A stretch of 64,000 nucleotides of DNA from Rhizobium sp. BK316 (GTDB taxonomy: Bacteria > Pseudomonadota > Alphaproteobacteria > Rhizobiales > Rhizobiaceae). Numbering within the stretch: position 1 is the first letter of the stretch; each line of letters begins with the position of its first letter. Made by a program: the position numbers and the translations under genes. Of the stretch, positions 48,414 through 56,879 are shown one piece after another. The notes beneath the pieces were generated by a model that was not told where the DNA came from, made no database searches, and saw nothing but the letters and a program-made list of their open reading frames with translations. The stretch covers positions 62,001 through 126,000 of the forward strand of contig NZ_JACHZR010000007.1 of the NCBI RefSeq assembly GCF_014193695.1, in the 5' to 3' direction.

Positions 48414-49595
48414 TTACCCCAGTAGGCTAGTGTCCTGCTTGTGGACGAGGAGCATGCTCGACGTATTGCCGAGGATGCGGTCGTTCGAGATCATGAGCTG
48501 TGCGGAATGGGCATCGCGCAGATGACGTCCGAGGCTGAAGGGCGTACCGTTCTTGTAGCCCATGATGCCGCAGATGAGCATGGTGTGATTGACGATTTCC
48601 AGGATCGTTTCCGAGGAAGCGATCTTGACGTTGTTCATCGCTACCGCAAAGCCCATCGATGAGAGCTTGTCGCCGTCAGCCTTGGCATCTTCATAGGCCT
48701 TGAGGCCGGCAACGACGTTCGACTTCACCATCTGCAGGAGGTTGGAGACCTCCGCGAGGCGAAGTGCGCCGGGCGGCGTCGCATCTGGAGACTTGCGGGC
48801 AGCGGCACGTACGAAGGCCTGTGCGCGGGAAACGGCATCGACGGCAATGCCGTACCAGACACCGCTCCAGAGTAAGTGTGACGATGCCAGCATCGACTGC
48901 GCAGCGATTTCAGCAAAAGGCTTCGGCAGGATCTGTACAGCCGGCGCCTCGCCCTTGAACAGGAAGCCGTCGGAGCAGGTGCCACGCATGCCGAGCGTAT
49001 TCCAGACATGCGTCTTTTCGATCGTGTACTGATCTTTCAAGAAAGCTGTCAGCACCTGATCGGAAGAGGCGGCCTGCGGATGGCTGCGCGAGGTTATGAG
49101 AATGGCATCGGCATGCGAGCCGTAGGAAATGACGGTCGCATCTTTTTCCAGCCGGCAGATATCGCCATCGATTTCGATGGCGCAGATGCTGTTGCGCAGA
49201 TTGCCGCCGATTCCGCCCTCGGTGGTCGCGGAGGCGATCAGGAGCTGTTCAGCGACGATGCGGCGCATGAAGGCGCAATGCCATTCGCCGTCGACGCCAT
49301 GTTCGACGAGGCTCGAAAGCTTGATCTGGTGCATGGCGAAGACCATCGCGCTTGCCGCGCAGGCCTGGCCGAGCATCGAGCACAATTCGGCAATATCGGT
49401 GGTGGAAGCAGCCTCGCCACCAAGATGGCGGGGAATCTGGATACCGAGCAGTCGCTCGGCTTTCATCGCATTGACGGCTTCCTGCGGAAACCGGCCTTCG
49501 ATATCGACGGCATCCGCGTGTCTTGCCGCAATTTCGGCGACGCGGGCAGCCCTTGCGACAAGGCTGTCTTCCGTGATCTTGACCGGGAAGTTCAT
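48414..49595 (-). CDS. Acyl-CoA-dehydrogenase-like protein
   Basis: A 393-residue protein of the acyl-CoA dehydrogenase fold, with the N-terminal helical domain (FPQEAVNAMKAERLLGIQIPRHLGGEAAS), middle beta-domain (SATTEGGIGGNLRNS, HVWNTLGMRGTCSDGFLF) and C-terminal helical domain. The short RDAHSAQLMISNDRILGNTSSML aligns with the usual RDxxxxxIYEGTSE at the C-terminus but the catalytic Glu of that segment is not seen. It may oxidise an aminoacyl group on the carrier protein, as the related enzymes for prolyl-carrier do (inference). Its ATG overlaps the carrier gene stop by one base (TGATG), giving translational coupling. Confidence 0.88.
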   Translation of the reverse strand: MNFPVKITEDSLVARAARVAEIAARHADAVDIEGRFPQEAVNAMKAERLLGIQIPRHLGGEAASTTDIAELCSMLGQACAASAMVFAMHQIKLSSLVEHGVDGEWHCAFMRRIVAEQLLIASATTEGGIGGNLRNSICAIEIDGDICRLEKDATVISYGSHADAILITSRSHPQAASSDQVLTAFLKDQYTIEKTHVWNTLGMRGTCSDGFLFKGEAPAVQILPKPFAEIAAQSMLASSHLLWSGVWYGIAVDAVSRAQAFVRAAARKSPDATPPGALRLAEVSNLLQMVKSNVVAGLKAYEDAKADGDKLSSMGFAVAMNNVKIASSETILEIVNHTMLICGIMGYKNGTPFSLGRHLRDAHSAQLMISNDRILGNTSSMLLVHKQDTSLLG

Positions 49596-49855
49596 CAGGC
49601 GACCTTTCGGCTATCCCGGATGAGATCGACCGTTTTGGCGATCGCCGAGATGCTCGCAAAGGACTTACGGTTCAGGAGATTGTCGGGAAATTCGATGTCG
49701 AATGCCTCTTCGATGCCGAGCATGAGCTGCACCGAGGCGAAGGACGTCAGACCTGCAACGTAAAGATCCGCATCATCGGCAACCTGATCAACCGGAACAG
49801 GGAGCTTACCGAACTTGGCTACGAGGTCGCGGATTGTCTTGTTCATCCCATTCAC
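49595..49855 (-). CDS. Acyl/aminoacyl carrier protein
   Basis: An 86-residue four-helix carrier. Ser38 in DLYVAGLTSFASVQLMLGIEE is the expected phosphopantetheine site; the usual DSL is replaced by TSF, typical for the amino-acid-loaded carriers of this kind. The C-terminus is FPDNLLNRKSFASISAIAKTVDLI. It is the first gene of the seven-gene row and has the only long intergenic space of the row ahead of it (255 bases), so the promoter is probably there. An ATG four codons in (MNKTIRDLV) is a possible start. Confidence 0.9.
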   Translation of the reverse strand: MNGMNKTIRDLVAKFGKLPVPVDQVADDADLYVAGLTSFASVQLMLGIEEAFDIEFPDNLLNRKSFASISAIAKTVDLIRDSRKVA

Positions 49856-50110
49856 TCCAGATTTTCATGATCCTGAGCCGGCATTCATCGCCTTTTCATG
49901 GGAGTGCTTTTAGTGCGGAAAACAGAACATTCCGCTAATATAATTAGTTAAATATGACTGTGACTCATACTTGGTATTTTACAAATCATGCTCGCTTGAG
50001 GCCTAATACTTAATTTCTATCAATAGGTTGATGTGGCCTGAGAAGACCGGCAGTAAATGGTGCCGGCTATGTTGAGTGCAGAAATGGCACGCCGGGTGCG
50101 CGTTTTTGCG
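49856..50110. other. AT-rich leader before the carrier-protein operon
   Basis: 255 bases between the carrier gene and epmB, strongly AT-rich around 49930-50030, unlike the neighbours. It probably holds the operon promoter. A small plus frame from 50057 lacks family features. I do not see a clear -35/-10 pair or operator. Confidence 0.4.
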
Positions 50111-51163
50111 TTAACCGGCAGGCGGATAGGAATGCTCGTCGCCGCGATAATCCGAAACCGAATAGCAACCCTCACCGGTCGCCTGCACAGCGCCTTTGCC
50201 GATCACAGCCTTGCCGTAACCGCCGGGAATATCGAGAATATAGGTGGGCTGGCAGAGGCCCGAGATACGGCCGCGAAGCGAGGCGACGATCTTCTGCCCC
50301 TCCTCTATCGACAGCCGGAAATGGCTGGTGCCGGGCGCAAGATCCGGATGGTGGAGATAATAGGGCTTCACGCGCGTCTCGACGAAGGCCCGCATCAGCT
50401 CCGCCAGGACATCGGGATTATCGTTGACGCCCCTTAAGAGCACCGACTGGCTGACCATGACGATGCCAGCATCGACGAGACGGGCGCAGGCAGAGCGTGC
50501 TTCCGCCGTCAGCTCACGCGGATGATTGGCGTGAAGCGCAACATAGATGGTCTTGCCGCTCGTTTTCAGCGCCGCGATCAGCGCCGCATCGATCTTCTGC
50601 GGATCGACGACAGGTACGCGCGTATGGAAGCGCACGATTTTCACATGCTCGATCTCTGCAAGCTGGCTCAGAATCTCACCAAGCCGCCGTGGTGAAAGCA
50701 CCAGCGGATCGCCACCGGTCAGGATGACCTCCCAGATTTCACCATGCCCGCGGATATAGTCGAAGGCGGCCGCCAGCGCCGTTTGATCGAGCGTGCCAAG
50801 CCCCTGCGGCCCTACCATCTCGCGCCGGAAACAGAAGCGGCAATAGACGGGGCAAACATGTACCGCCTTCAGCAACACGCGGTCCGGATAGCGATGCACG
50901 ATGCCTTCGACCGGACTGTGCGCCTGATCGCCGATGGGATCGGCCCGTTCTTCGGGCGTGGTGACGAGCTCGGCGGCATCAGGCACGAATTGCCGCGCAA
51001 TCGGATCGACCGGATCGCCATGATCGATCAGCCTCGCCATGGCGGGCGTCAGCGCGATGGCGTAACGCATGGCGACCTCATCGAGCGCCAGCCGTTCGGC
51101 TTCCTCGACCAGCCCTGCCCTGACGAGATCATCGACACTCTTTATCGGGCGCATAGCGTTCAT
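50111..51163 (-). CDS. epmB: EF-P beta-lysine-type mutase EpmB (lysine 2,3-aminomutase family)
   Basis: A 350-residue radical-SAM enzyme. The iron-sulfur cluster motif CxxxCxxC is CPVYCRFC (Cys104, Cys108, Cys111), preceded by LLKAVHVCPV. Further features are WEVILTGGDPLVLSPRRL, VPVVDPQKIDAALIAALK, HANHPRELT and the C-terminal PLP-site region LDIPGGYGKAVIGKG. It converts L-alpha-lysine to (R)-beta-lysine, which EpmA attaches to EF-P. The family resembles KamA, but the neighbouring epmA (overlap of 4 bases) and efp fix the role. Confidence 0.92.
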   Translation of the reverse strand: MNAMRPIKSVDDLVRAGLVEEAERLALDEVAMRYAIALTPAMARLIDHGDPVDPIARQFVPDAAELVTTPEERADPIGDQAHSPVEGIVHRYPDRVLLKAVHVCPVYCRFCFRREMVGPQGLGTLDQTALAAAFDYIRGHGEIWEVILTGGDPLVLSPRRLGEILSQLAEIEHVKIVRFHTRVPVVDPQKIDAALIAALKTSGKTIYVALHANHPRELTAEARSACARLVDAGIVMVSQSVLLRGVNDNPDVLAELMRAFVETRVKPYYLHHPDLAPGTSHFRLSIEEGQKIVASLRGRISGLCQPTYILDIPGGYGKAVIGKGAVQATGEGCYSVSDYRGDEHSYPPAG

Positions 51164-52224
51164 CGACCATACTCCGCAACCGGCGCCCAGAGGACCTGAT
51201 CGATCCGCGATGCACCCGTCGCCAGCATCACCAGCCTGTCGAAGCCGAGCGCGATGCCGCTTGCTTCCGGCATGATCGCAAGCGCCGCCAGAAAGTCCTC
51301 GTCGATCGGATAGGCCTCGCCGTAGATCCGCATCTTCTCCGCCATTTCGATCTCGAAACGGCGCCTCTGCTCGGCAGCATTGGTCAATTCGCCAAAACCA
51401 TTGGCAAGCTCGACGCCGCAGGCATAGAGCTCAAAACGCTCAGCCACGCGCGGATCGTGCCCAGACGGCCGCGCAAGAGCGGCTTCGGGAACAGGATATT
51501 CATCGAGAATGGTGACGCGGCCGAAACCGAGATGCGGCTCGACCTTTTCCACCAGCACCCGGCTGAAAAGATCGGCCCAATGATCGTCATCGGCAACGCG
51601 CATGCCGACCCGCCGCATTTCGGCGGCGAGATGCTCGCGATCCGTCGAGCCGTCGGCGGAAACCGACGCCAGAAGATCGATACCGGCATGGCGGCTGAAC
51701 GCTTCTGCGACGCTCACCCGCTCCGGTCCTGCGAAAGGATCGCACTCAGCACCGCGATAGGTGAGCTTTGCCGCTTTGACCGTTTCGGCGGCAAGCGCCA
51801 GCAAACGCACGCAGTCCATCATCAGGCTCTCATAGCTTTCGCCCGCCCGATACCATTCCAGCATGGTGAATTCCGGATGATGCAGCGGCCCGCGCTCGCG
51901 ATTGCGATAGACATGGGCAAAACAAGCGATGCGCTGCTCACCGGCCGCAAGCAGCTTCTTGCAGGCAAATTCCGGCGACGTGTGCAGATAGAAGGGTGCC
52001 GCTTGACCGTCCGTCGTCAGCGCCTGTGTGGCAAAGGCATGCAGATGCGCCTCGTTGCCCGGTGACACCTGCAGCGTGGCGGTATCGACCTCTATGAAGT
52101 CCTCGCGGGCGAAATAACCGCGCAGGGCTGCCTGGATCGCATTGCGCCCGACGAGGAACGGGCGGCGATCGGCATGCACTGATGGTGTCCACCAGGGAGA
52201 CGCTTTGGCGCTCGTGGGGTTCAT
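51160..52224 (-). CDS. epmA: EF-P lysine ligase EpmA (GenX/PoxA)
   Basis: A 354-residue class II lysyl-tRNA-synthetase-like core lacking the anticodon domain. Markers are VDTATLQVSPGNEAHLHAFATQAL, YLHTSPEFACKKLLAAGE, FAHVYRNRERGPLHHPEFTMLEWYRAGESY (motif 2), ELANGFGELTNAAEQ and GIALGFDRLVMLATGASRIDQVLW (motif 3). EpmA ligates (R)-beta-lysine to Lys34 of EF-P. Its stop overlaps the epmB start by 4 bases. It is divergent from efp, with 149 bases between. Confidence 0.94.
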   Translation of the reverse strand: MNPTSAKASPWWTPSVHADRRPFLVGRNAIQAALRGYFAREDFIEVDTATLQVSPGNEAHLHAFATQALTTDGQAAPFYLHTSPEFACKKLLAAGEQRIACFAHVYRNRERGPLHHPEFTMLEWYRAGESYESLMMDCVRLLALAAETVKAAKLTYRGAECDPFAGPERVSVAEAFSRHAGIDLLASVSADGSTDREHLAAEMRRVGMRVADDDHWADLFSRVLVEKVEPHLGFGRVTILDEYPVPEAALARPSGHDPRVAERFELYACGVELANGFGELTNAAEQRRRFEIEMAEKMRIYGEAYPIDEDFLAALAIMPEASGIALGFDRLVMLATGASRIDQVLWAPVAEYGR

Positions 52225-52373
52225 TCAACGTTTTCCTCGCCGGATTCGGCCGGGATGGGGTGGCTATTTCCGCGATTTTAGGTTAGTGCGCCCCCGAAGA
52301 AAAACATTTTGCGTCTTCAGGGCCATTCCGACAGTCCTCTACGACGCCGAAAGCCGACTTACAAGGAAGTCTT

Positions 52374-52943
52374 ATGGTCAAGGTCATCGCCTCCTCGGTC
52401 CGCAAGGGCAACGTTCTCGATGTCGACGGCAAGCTCTACGTCGTTCTCACGGCTCAGAATTTCCATCCGGGCAAAGGTACGCCGGTCACTCAGGTCGACA
52501 TGCGCCGCATCGTCGACGGCGTGAAGGTTTCCGAGCGCTGGCGCACCACCGAACAGGTCGAGCGCGCCTTCGTGGAAGACGTCAATTTCCAGTACCTCTA
52601 CGAAGATGGCGAGGGCTTCCACTTCATGAACCCGGCGACGTACGACCAGGTCGTCGTCAGTGCTGAAACCATGGGCGACCAGAAGGCCTACCTGCAGGAA
52701 GGCATGACCTGCATCCTGTCGATCCACGAAGGTATCCCGCTGGCGCTGGAACTGCCGCGCCACGTCACGCTTGAGATCGTCGAGACCGAACCGGTCGTCA
52801 AAGGTCAGACGGCATCTTCTTCCTACAAGCCGGCTATGCTCTCCAACGGCATCCGCACCTCGGTTCCGCCGCATATCGATGCCGGTACCCGCGTCGTCAT
52901 CGCGACGGAAGACAATTCCTACGTCGAGCGCGCCAAGGACTGA
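52374..52943 (+). CDS. efp: Elongation factor P
   Basis: A 189-residue elongation factor P that rescues ribosomes stalled at polyproline. Lys34 in NFHPGKGTPVTQVDMR is the modification site for EpmA and EpmB. Other landmarks are RTTEQVERAFVEDVNFQYLYEDGE, and the C-terminal GQTASSSYKPAMLSNG and PPHIDAGTRVVIATED. Length is as expected. It is divergent from epmA and followed by a clear terminator. Confidence 0.97.
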   Translation: MVKVIASSVRKGNVLDVDGKLYVVLTAQNFHPGKGTPVTQVDMRRIVDGVKVSERWRTTEQVERAFVEDVNFQYLYEDGEGFHFMNPATYDQVVVSAETMGDQKAYLQEGMTCILSIHEGIPLALELPRHVTLEIVETEPVVKGQTASSSYKPAMLSNGIRTSVPPHIDAGTRVVIATEDNSYVERAKD

Positions 52944-52969
52944 TCGCGCATCGGTTTCCAGACATTCGA

Positions 52970-53000
52970 ACGGCCTGAAGCACCCGCTTCGGGCCGTTTT
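52970..53000 (+). terminator. Rho-independent terminator after efp
   Basis: CGGCCTGAAGC pairs with GCTTCGGGCCG (one G-T) around a 4-base loop, followed by TTTT. It lies 27 bases past the efp stop. Confidence 0.9.
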
Positions 53001-53072
53001 CGTTTGGGACCGTTGATTTTGAGACGACACGGTTGGATGGAGAAGATCGGCAAAAGCCGGCCTCTCTTTCCC

Positions 53073-53801
53073 TTAAAGATGCGGATTGCGCGGCCGGTAC
53101 TTCTTGACCAGTTTCTGGTTGGTCTCGGCAGCACCCGGCATGTTGGCACTGAGATAGACCGGCGCATCCCCGGATTTGGAAAGCTCGGAGGCGACCTCCG
53201 CGAAAATGGCGTTGATGACAGTCACGCCGACCGCCGTCGACACCGGCCCGACCCGAAGGCCCGTGCCGTCGAGATCAAGAACGGCGTCACCCGGCGGCAG
53301 CCCGTTGTCCAGAATCACGTCGGCCACATCGGCAAGTCGTCGGCGGCCATTGGCGATCGCCGTCGAATAGGCGATCGAGGTGATGGCGATCACCTGGGCA
53401 CCGATCTCGCGCGCATAATCGGCTGCTTCGATCGGTGCAGCATTCACGCCGGAATTGGAAGCGATGATGATGACGTCGCCCGGCTGCATGCCGTAGCGTT
53501 CCAGCATCGGCCGCACCAGGCCCTGCGTCCGCTCATAGACGGAGCTGATGACCGCGCCCTCATGCAGCATGGCCGAGCCGACGAGAACCGGCACCGTGAA
53601 GGCAAGCCCGCCGGCGCGGTAATGCACCTCTTCCGCCAACATATGCGAATGGCCGGTGCCAAAGACATAGACGCGCTTATCGTCACGGGCGGCCTCGAGG
53701 ATCACGGCAGCGGCCTGCGCCATCGGCTCGGCAAGCGCCTGCTTCAGTTCTTGCAGCCGGCCGATCAGATCGGAGAAATAGGCATCGGTGATGTCAGTCA
53801 T
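53073..53801 (-). CDS. SIS-domain sugar-phosphate protein
   Basis: A 242-residue single-SIS protein of the UPF0309 type. Landmarks are ARDDKRVYVFGTGHSHMLAEEVHYRAGG, VIIIASNSGVNAAPIEAADYAREIGAQVIAITS, and DLDGTGLRVGPVSTAVGVT. SIS domains bind phosphosugars. The location at the end of the amino-sugar operon, 13 bases from nagA, suggests it works on an N-acetylamino-sugar phosphate. The reaction is unknown. Confidence 0.88.
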   Translation of the reverse strand: MTDITDAYFSDLIGRLQELKQALAEPMAQAAAVILEAARDDKRVYVFGTGHSHMLAEEVHYRAGGLAFTVPVLVGSAMLHEGAVISSVYERTQGLVRPMLERYGMQPGDVIIIASNSGVNAAPIEAADYAREIGAQVIAITSIAYSTAIANGRRRLADVADVILDNGLPPGDAVLDLDGTGLRVGPVSTAVGVTVINAIFAEVASELSKSGDAPVYLSANMPGAAETNQKLVKKYRPRNPHL

Positions 53802-53814
53802 CGCCCATACTCCT

Positions 53815-54966
53815 TTACGCTGCTTCGCCGCTGAGCCAAATTGCCTTCACGTCGATCGTATCGGAGAAATGCACGAGATCGGCGCGCGCGCCCGGCGAAA
53901 GGTGGCCTCGATCGGCAAGCCGCAGGAAACGCGCTGGATAGAGCGTCGCCATCCTGAGCGCTTCGGCAAGCGTCAGATCCAGATAGGTGACGCCGTAGCG
54001 GATCGTTGAAGCCATATCGACATCCGAGCCTGCCAGCGTGCCGTCCGAAAGCACGAGTTTGGAACAGAAGCCGCCTCTCTCGCGCCGCACAGTGCGGCCA
54101 TTCAGCGTGAACGTATCTTTCTCCGAGCCGACGAGCGACATGGCGTCGGTCACGAAGAACAGCTTGCCTTCGCCACGCTTGGCGCGCAGCGCCGTGCGCA
54201 GCGCCTTCGGATCGACGTGGTGGCCATCGGCGATGATGCCGCACCAGACGGCCGGATGGTCGATCGCCGCCCCGACGAGCCCCGGCGCGCGGTGCGCCAG
54301 CTGGCTCATGGCATTGAAGAGATGCGTGACACCCCGCGCGCCGGCGTCGAAACGAGCTTCCGCCGCCTCGCTGGTGCTATCGGAATGGCCGATACTGACG
54401 ATGACGCCAGCTTCGCTGAGTTCGCGCACTTGCGAAACCGTCACCTGCTCCGCCGCGATCGTGACGAGCAGTGTGCCGATCGCCTCGCGTGCAGCGATGA
54501 AGGCCTTAACGTCCTTGTCCTCGACAGGGCGCATCAATTCGGCCAGATGCGCACCCTTGCGCGCCGGCGCCAGATGCGGACCTTCCAGATGCAGGCCGGC
54601 AACGCCGCGATTGGTCTTTACAGCGACTTCCGCCGCCTCGATCGCAGCGGCCGTTGCTTTGGCCGTATCGGTGATCAGAGTCGGCAGAAGCGCCGTCGTG
54701 CCATAGGGGCGATGCCCATCGGCGATCATGTACATGGAGTCAGACGACGGCTCATCGTTCAGCATGCGGCCGCCACCGCCGTTGACCTGCGCATCGATGA
54801 ACCCGGCAGACAGGACGCCGCCATCAAGCGTCACGACTTGGCCTTCGGGCAGATCATTGCGGCCGACGATCGCCTCGATGCGTCCGTCCTTGACGATCAG
54901 CGCCCGCTCATCGTGGAAGCGTTCGCCGTCGAAGATACGTGCGCCGGTGAAGATCTTGCGGGTCAT
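53815..54966 (-). CDS. nagA: N-acetylglucosamine-6-phosphate deacetylase
   Basis: A 383-residue amidohydrolase. Landmarks are GFIDAQVNGGGGRMLNDEPS, the metal-binding GLHLEGPHLAPARKGAH, IVSIGHSDSTSEAAEARFDAGARGVTHLFNAMS with His, GIIADGHHVDP and FFVTDAMSLVGS with the catalytic Asp. It removes the acetyl group from GlcNAc-6-P, giving glucosamine-6-P for the next enzyme. The stop of the preceding SIS gene overlaps its start (TGATG). Confidence 0.95.
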   Translation of the reverse strand: MTRKIFTGARIFDGERFHDERALIVKDGRIEAIVGRNDLPEGQVVTLDGGVLSAGFIDAQVNGGGGRMLNDEPSSDSMYMIADGHRPYGTTALLPTLITDTAKATAAAIEAAEVAVKTNRGVAGLHLEGPHLAPARKGAHLAELMRPVEDKDVKAFIAAREAIGTLLVTIAAEQVTVSQVRELSEAGVIVSIGHSDSTSEAAEARFDAGARGVTHLFNAMSQLAHRAPGLVGAAIDHPAVWCGIIADGHHVDPKALRTALRAKRGEGKLFFVTDAMSLVGSEKDTFTLNGRTVRRERGGFCSKLVLSDGTLAGSDVDMASTIRYGVTYLDLTLAEALRMATLYPARFLRLADRGHLSPGARADLVHFSDTIDVKAIWLSGEAA

Positions 54967-55997
54967 CAGACGGTCTCCGTCACCTTGAGCAGGTTTGCCG
55001 GCTTGTCCGGATCGAAACCCTTGCGGCGGGTGACGGACTCGATCAGGCGATAATAGACGAGCAGCGAAACCAGGGGATCGATGAGGCCGTTGCCGGTCGT
55101 GGGAACCTGCAGATTGACGCCGGCGAGCGGCTTTGTCGAGAAGGGCACGGTGGTGGCGCCGAGCGTCTGCAGCCGCTCCAGTGCCTTCACATTGTTGTCG
55201 AAGGCGGCATCTTCCGGCACGAAGCCGACAATCGGGAAGCCCGGCTGCACGAGGCGCATCGGTCCATGCATGAGCTCGGCGAGCGAGAAGGCCTCGGCAT
55301 GCAAGCCGGCCGTCTCCTTGGCCTTCAGCGCTGCTTCGAGGGCAATGGCGAAGGCCGTACCGCGTCCACCGGTATAAAGCGATGCGGCGGTGAACAGTAC
55401 ATCCTCGGCAGCCTTCGTATCGATACCGGACGTCGCAGAGAGAGCGGCTGGAAGCTTATCGAGCGCGGTCTGCAGATCGGCCTTGCCGTCGATCGCAGCG
55501 GTAACGCCAGCAAGGGCGGCAACGGATGCGATGAAGGACTTGGTTGCTGCAACGCTCTTTTCAGCGCCAGCATTGAGGCCGAGAACGATATCGGCCTGCT
55601 TGGCGAGCGGACTGTCGGTGACGTTGACGACGGCAATCGTCGTCGCTCCGCCCTTCTTGGCCGCTTCTTGCAAAGCAACGATATCCGGGCTGGCGCCCGA
55701 CTGTGAAACCGTGAAATGGATGCCACCTTTCAGATGCAGGGGCGCATTATAGACGGAAGCGATGGACGGGCCGATCGAGGCGACCGGCACGCCGCAGGTG
55801 ATCTCGAAGAGGTATTTGAAAAAGGTCGCGGCGTGGTCGGAAGAGCCGCGCGCCGCTGTCGTCACGACACTTGGGCGGGTGGACGAGAATAGCCGGATGA
55901 TTTCGGCGAAGACCGGCTTTTCCTTTTCGAGCAGGGTAGCGACCACTTCGGGCGACTGGCCGGCCTCCTGCAGCATCAGCGACTGGTTCTCACTCAT
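54966..55997 (-). CDS. SIS-type glucosamine-6-phosphate deaminase (NagB-II/GlmS-like isomerase domain)
   Basis: A 343-residue protein with two SIS domains. The first contains TTAARGSSDHAATFFKYLFE and HFTVSQSGASPDIVALQ; the second has GGRGTAFAIALEAALKAKE and ELMHGPMRLV. It is like the isomerase half of GlmS without the glutaminase, the NagB-II/AgaS class that deaminates glucosamine-6-P to fructose-6-P. Located between gntR and nagA with ATGA and TGATG overlaps, it makes the GlcNAc pathway complete from GlcNAc-6-P to fructose-6-P. Kinase or uptake genes are not in the window. Confidence 0.9.
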   Translation of the reverse strand: MSENQSLMLQEAGQSPEVVATLLEKEKPVFAEIIRLFSSTRPSVVTTAARGSSDHAATFFKYLFEITCGVPVASIGPSIASVYNAPLHLKGGIHFTVSQSGASPDIVALQEAAKKGGATTIAVVNVTDSPLAKQADIVLGLNAGAEKSVAATKSFIASVAALAGVTAAIDGKADLQTALDKLPAALSATSGIDTKAAEDVLFTAASLYTGGRGTAFAIALEAALKAKETAGLHAEAFSLAELMHGPMRLVQPGFPIVGFVPEDAAFDNNVKALERLQTLGATTVPFSTKPLAGVNLQVPTTGNGLIDPLVSLLVYYRLIESVTRRKGFDPDKPANLLKVTETV

Positions 55998-56767
55998 AGG
56001 TCATCTCCAATTCTCAGTTCGGCGACAAAATCATAGGCATCGCCACGATAATGCGAGCGGGTGTATTCAACGACGCGCTGGTCTTCCAGGCGTGAAACGC
56101 GTTCGATCAGAAGGGCCGGCGCGCCGGCTTTGACATCGAGAATAGCGGCCGATGACGGATCAAGCGTGACGGCCGTCAATCGCTGTATGGCGCGTACCGG
56201 CTTGTGGCCACTCTGGGCGAGCGCATCGTAGAGCGAGCCTTCACCGCCGGCATCCTCGCCAAGAAACTTGACGGGTACGACGGCGCGCTCGATGGCGAGC
56301 GGCAGCCCGTCGGCCAGACGAAGGCGGTCGAGCCGCAGCACCGGTTCGTCGACGCCGAGGCCGAGCAGAAAGGATTCTTCAGGGGATGGATTGTTGACGG
56401 TGCGGGACAGGATCTTCGCCGCTGGCGAGCGCCCGCGCGAACGCATGTCCGCAGAGAAGGAGGAAAGCCGCCAGAGCGACTGTTCCATGCGCTCCACCTT
56501 GCTGGAAACGAAAGTGCCACTGCCATGACGCGATTCCAGCGCACCTGATGTCATGAGATCGCGATAGGCCGTCCGCACTGTGACGCGGCCGAGCTTCAGC
56601 GCTTCCGCCAGATCGCGCTCGCCGGGCAATGCCGTGCCGGGTTTCAAGAGGCCTTCCTGGATAAGGCCGGTCAACGCCTGCGCCAGCCGCTTGTAAAGCG
56701 GTCCTGCTGCCGCCTCGTCGTGCAGCGCGCGGCCCTTCAGTTCTGCGACCAGACTGGTTCTATCCAT
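55994..56767 (-). CDS. GntR/HutC-family regulator of the amino-sugar operon
   Basis: A 257-residue regulator, start at 56767 (MDRTSLVAELKGRA). A TTG-initiated extension to 56797 would lie in the operator and is rejected. The winged helix is at residues ~20-85 (GTALPGERDLAEALKLGRVTVRTAYRDLMTSGALESRHGSGTFVSSK) and the C-terminal UTRA domain contains PEESFLLGLGVDEPVLRLDRLRLADGLPLAIERA and VVEYTRSHYRGDAYDF. UTRA domains bind amino-sugar phosphates in NagR-like regulators. First gene of the nag row. Confidence 0.93.
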   Translation of the reverse strand: MDRTSLVAELKGRALHDEAAAGPLYKRLAQALTGLIQEGLLKPGTALPGERDLAEALKLGRVTVRTAYRDLMTSGALESRHGSGTFVSSKVERMEQSLWRLSSFSADMRSRGRSPAAKILSRTVNNPSPEESFLLGLGVDEPVLRLDRLRLADGLPLAIERAVVPVKFLGEDAGGEGSLYDALAQSGHKPVRAIQRLTAVTLDPSSAAILDVKAGAPALLIERVSRLEDQRVVEYTRSHYRGDAYDFVAELRIGDDL

Positions 56768-56795
56768 GGATAGATAATAGAACCTATTTAGAACC
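56756..56795 (-). promoter_or_regulatory. Operator region with three TAGAACC sites before gntR
   Basis: GGTTCTA (56756-56762) is inverted to TAGAACC (56778-56784), and a second TAGAACC follows in direct repeat (56789-56795). They straddle the regulator start, as expected for autorepression. No classical ribosome site is visible. Confidence 0.5.
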
Positions 56796-56822
56796 AATCA
56801 GCAAGCCGGATTCGCTCCATCA

Positions 56823-56854
56823 AAGAAAAACCCTCGCCGGACGCCGCGAGGGTT
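56823..56854 (-). terminator. Rho-independent terminator after galM
   Basis: On the minus strand AACCCTCG pairs with CGAGGGTT, followed by TTTC and TTTG. It lies ~26 bases past the galM stop. Confidence 0.85.
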
Positions 56855-56879
56855 CATTGATCCAGATAGGACGACGAAC

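Noticed and set aside
49856..50110. Possible small RNA or riboswitch in the AT-rich gap before the carrier gene
   Set aside because: No convincing stem set or known aptamer core was found.
50111..51163. KamA lysine 2,3-aminomutase of lysine fermentation
   Set aside because: The overlap with epmA and the efp neighbour favour EpmB.
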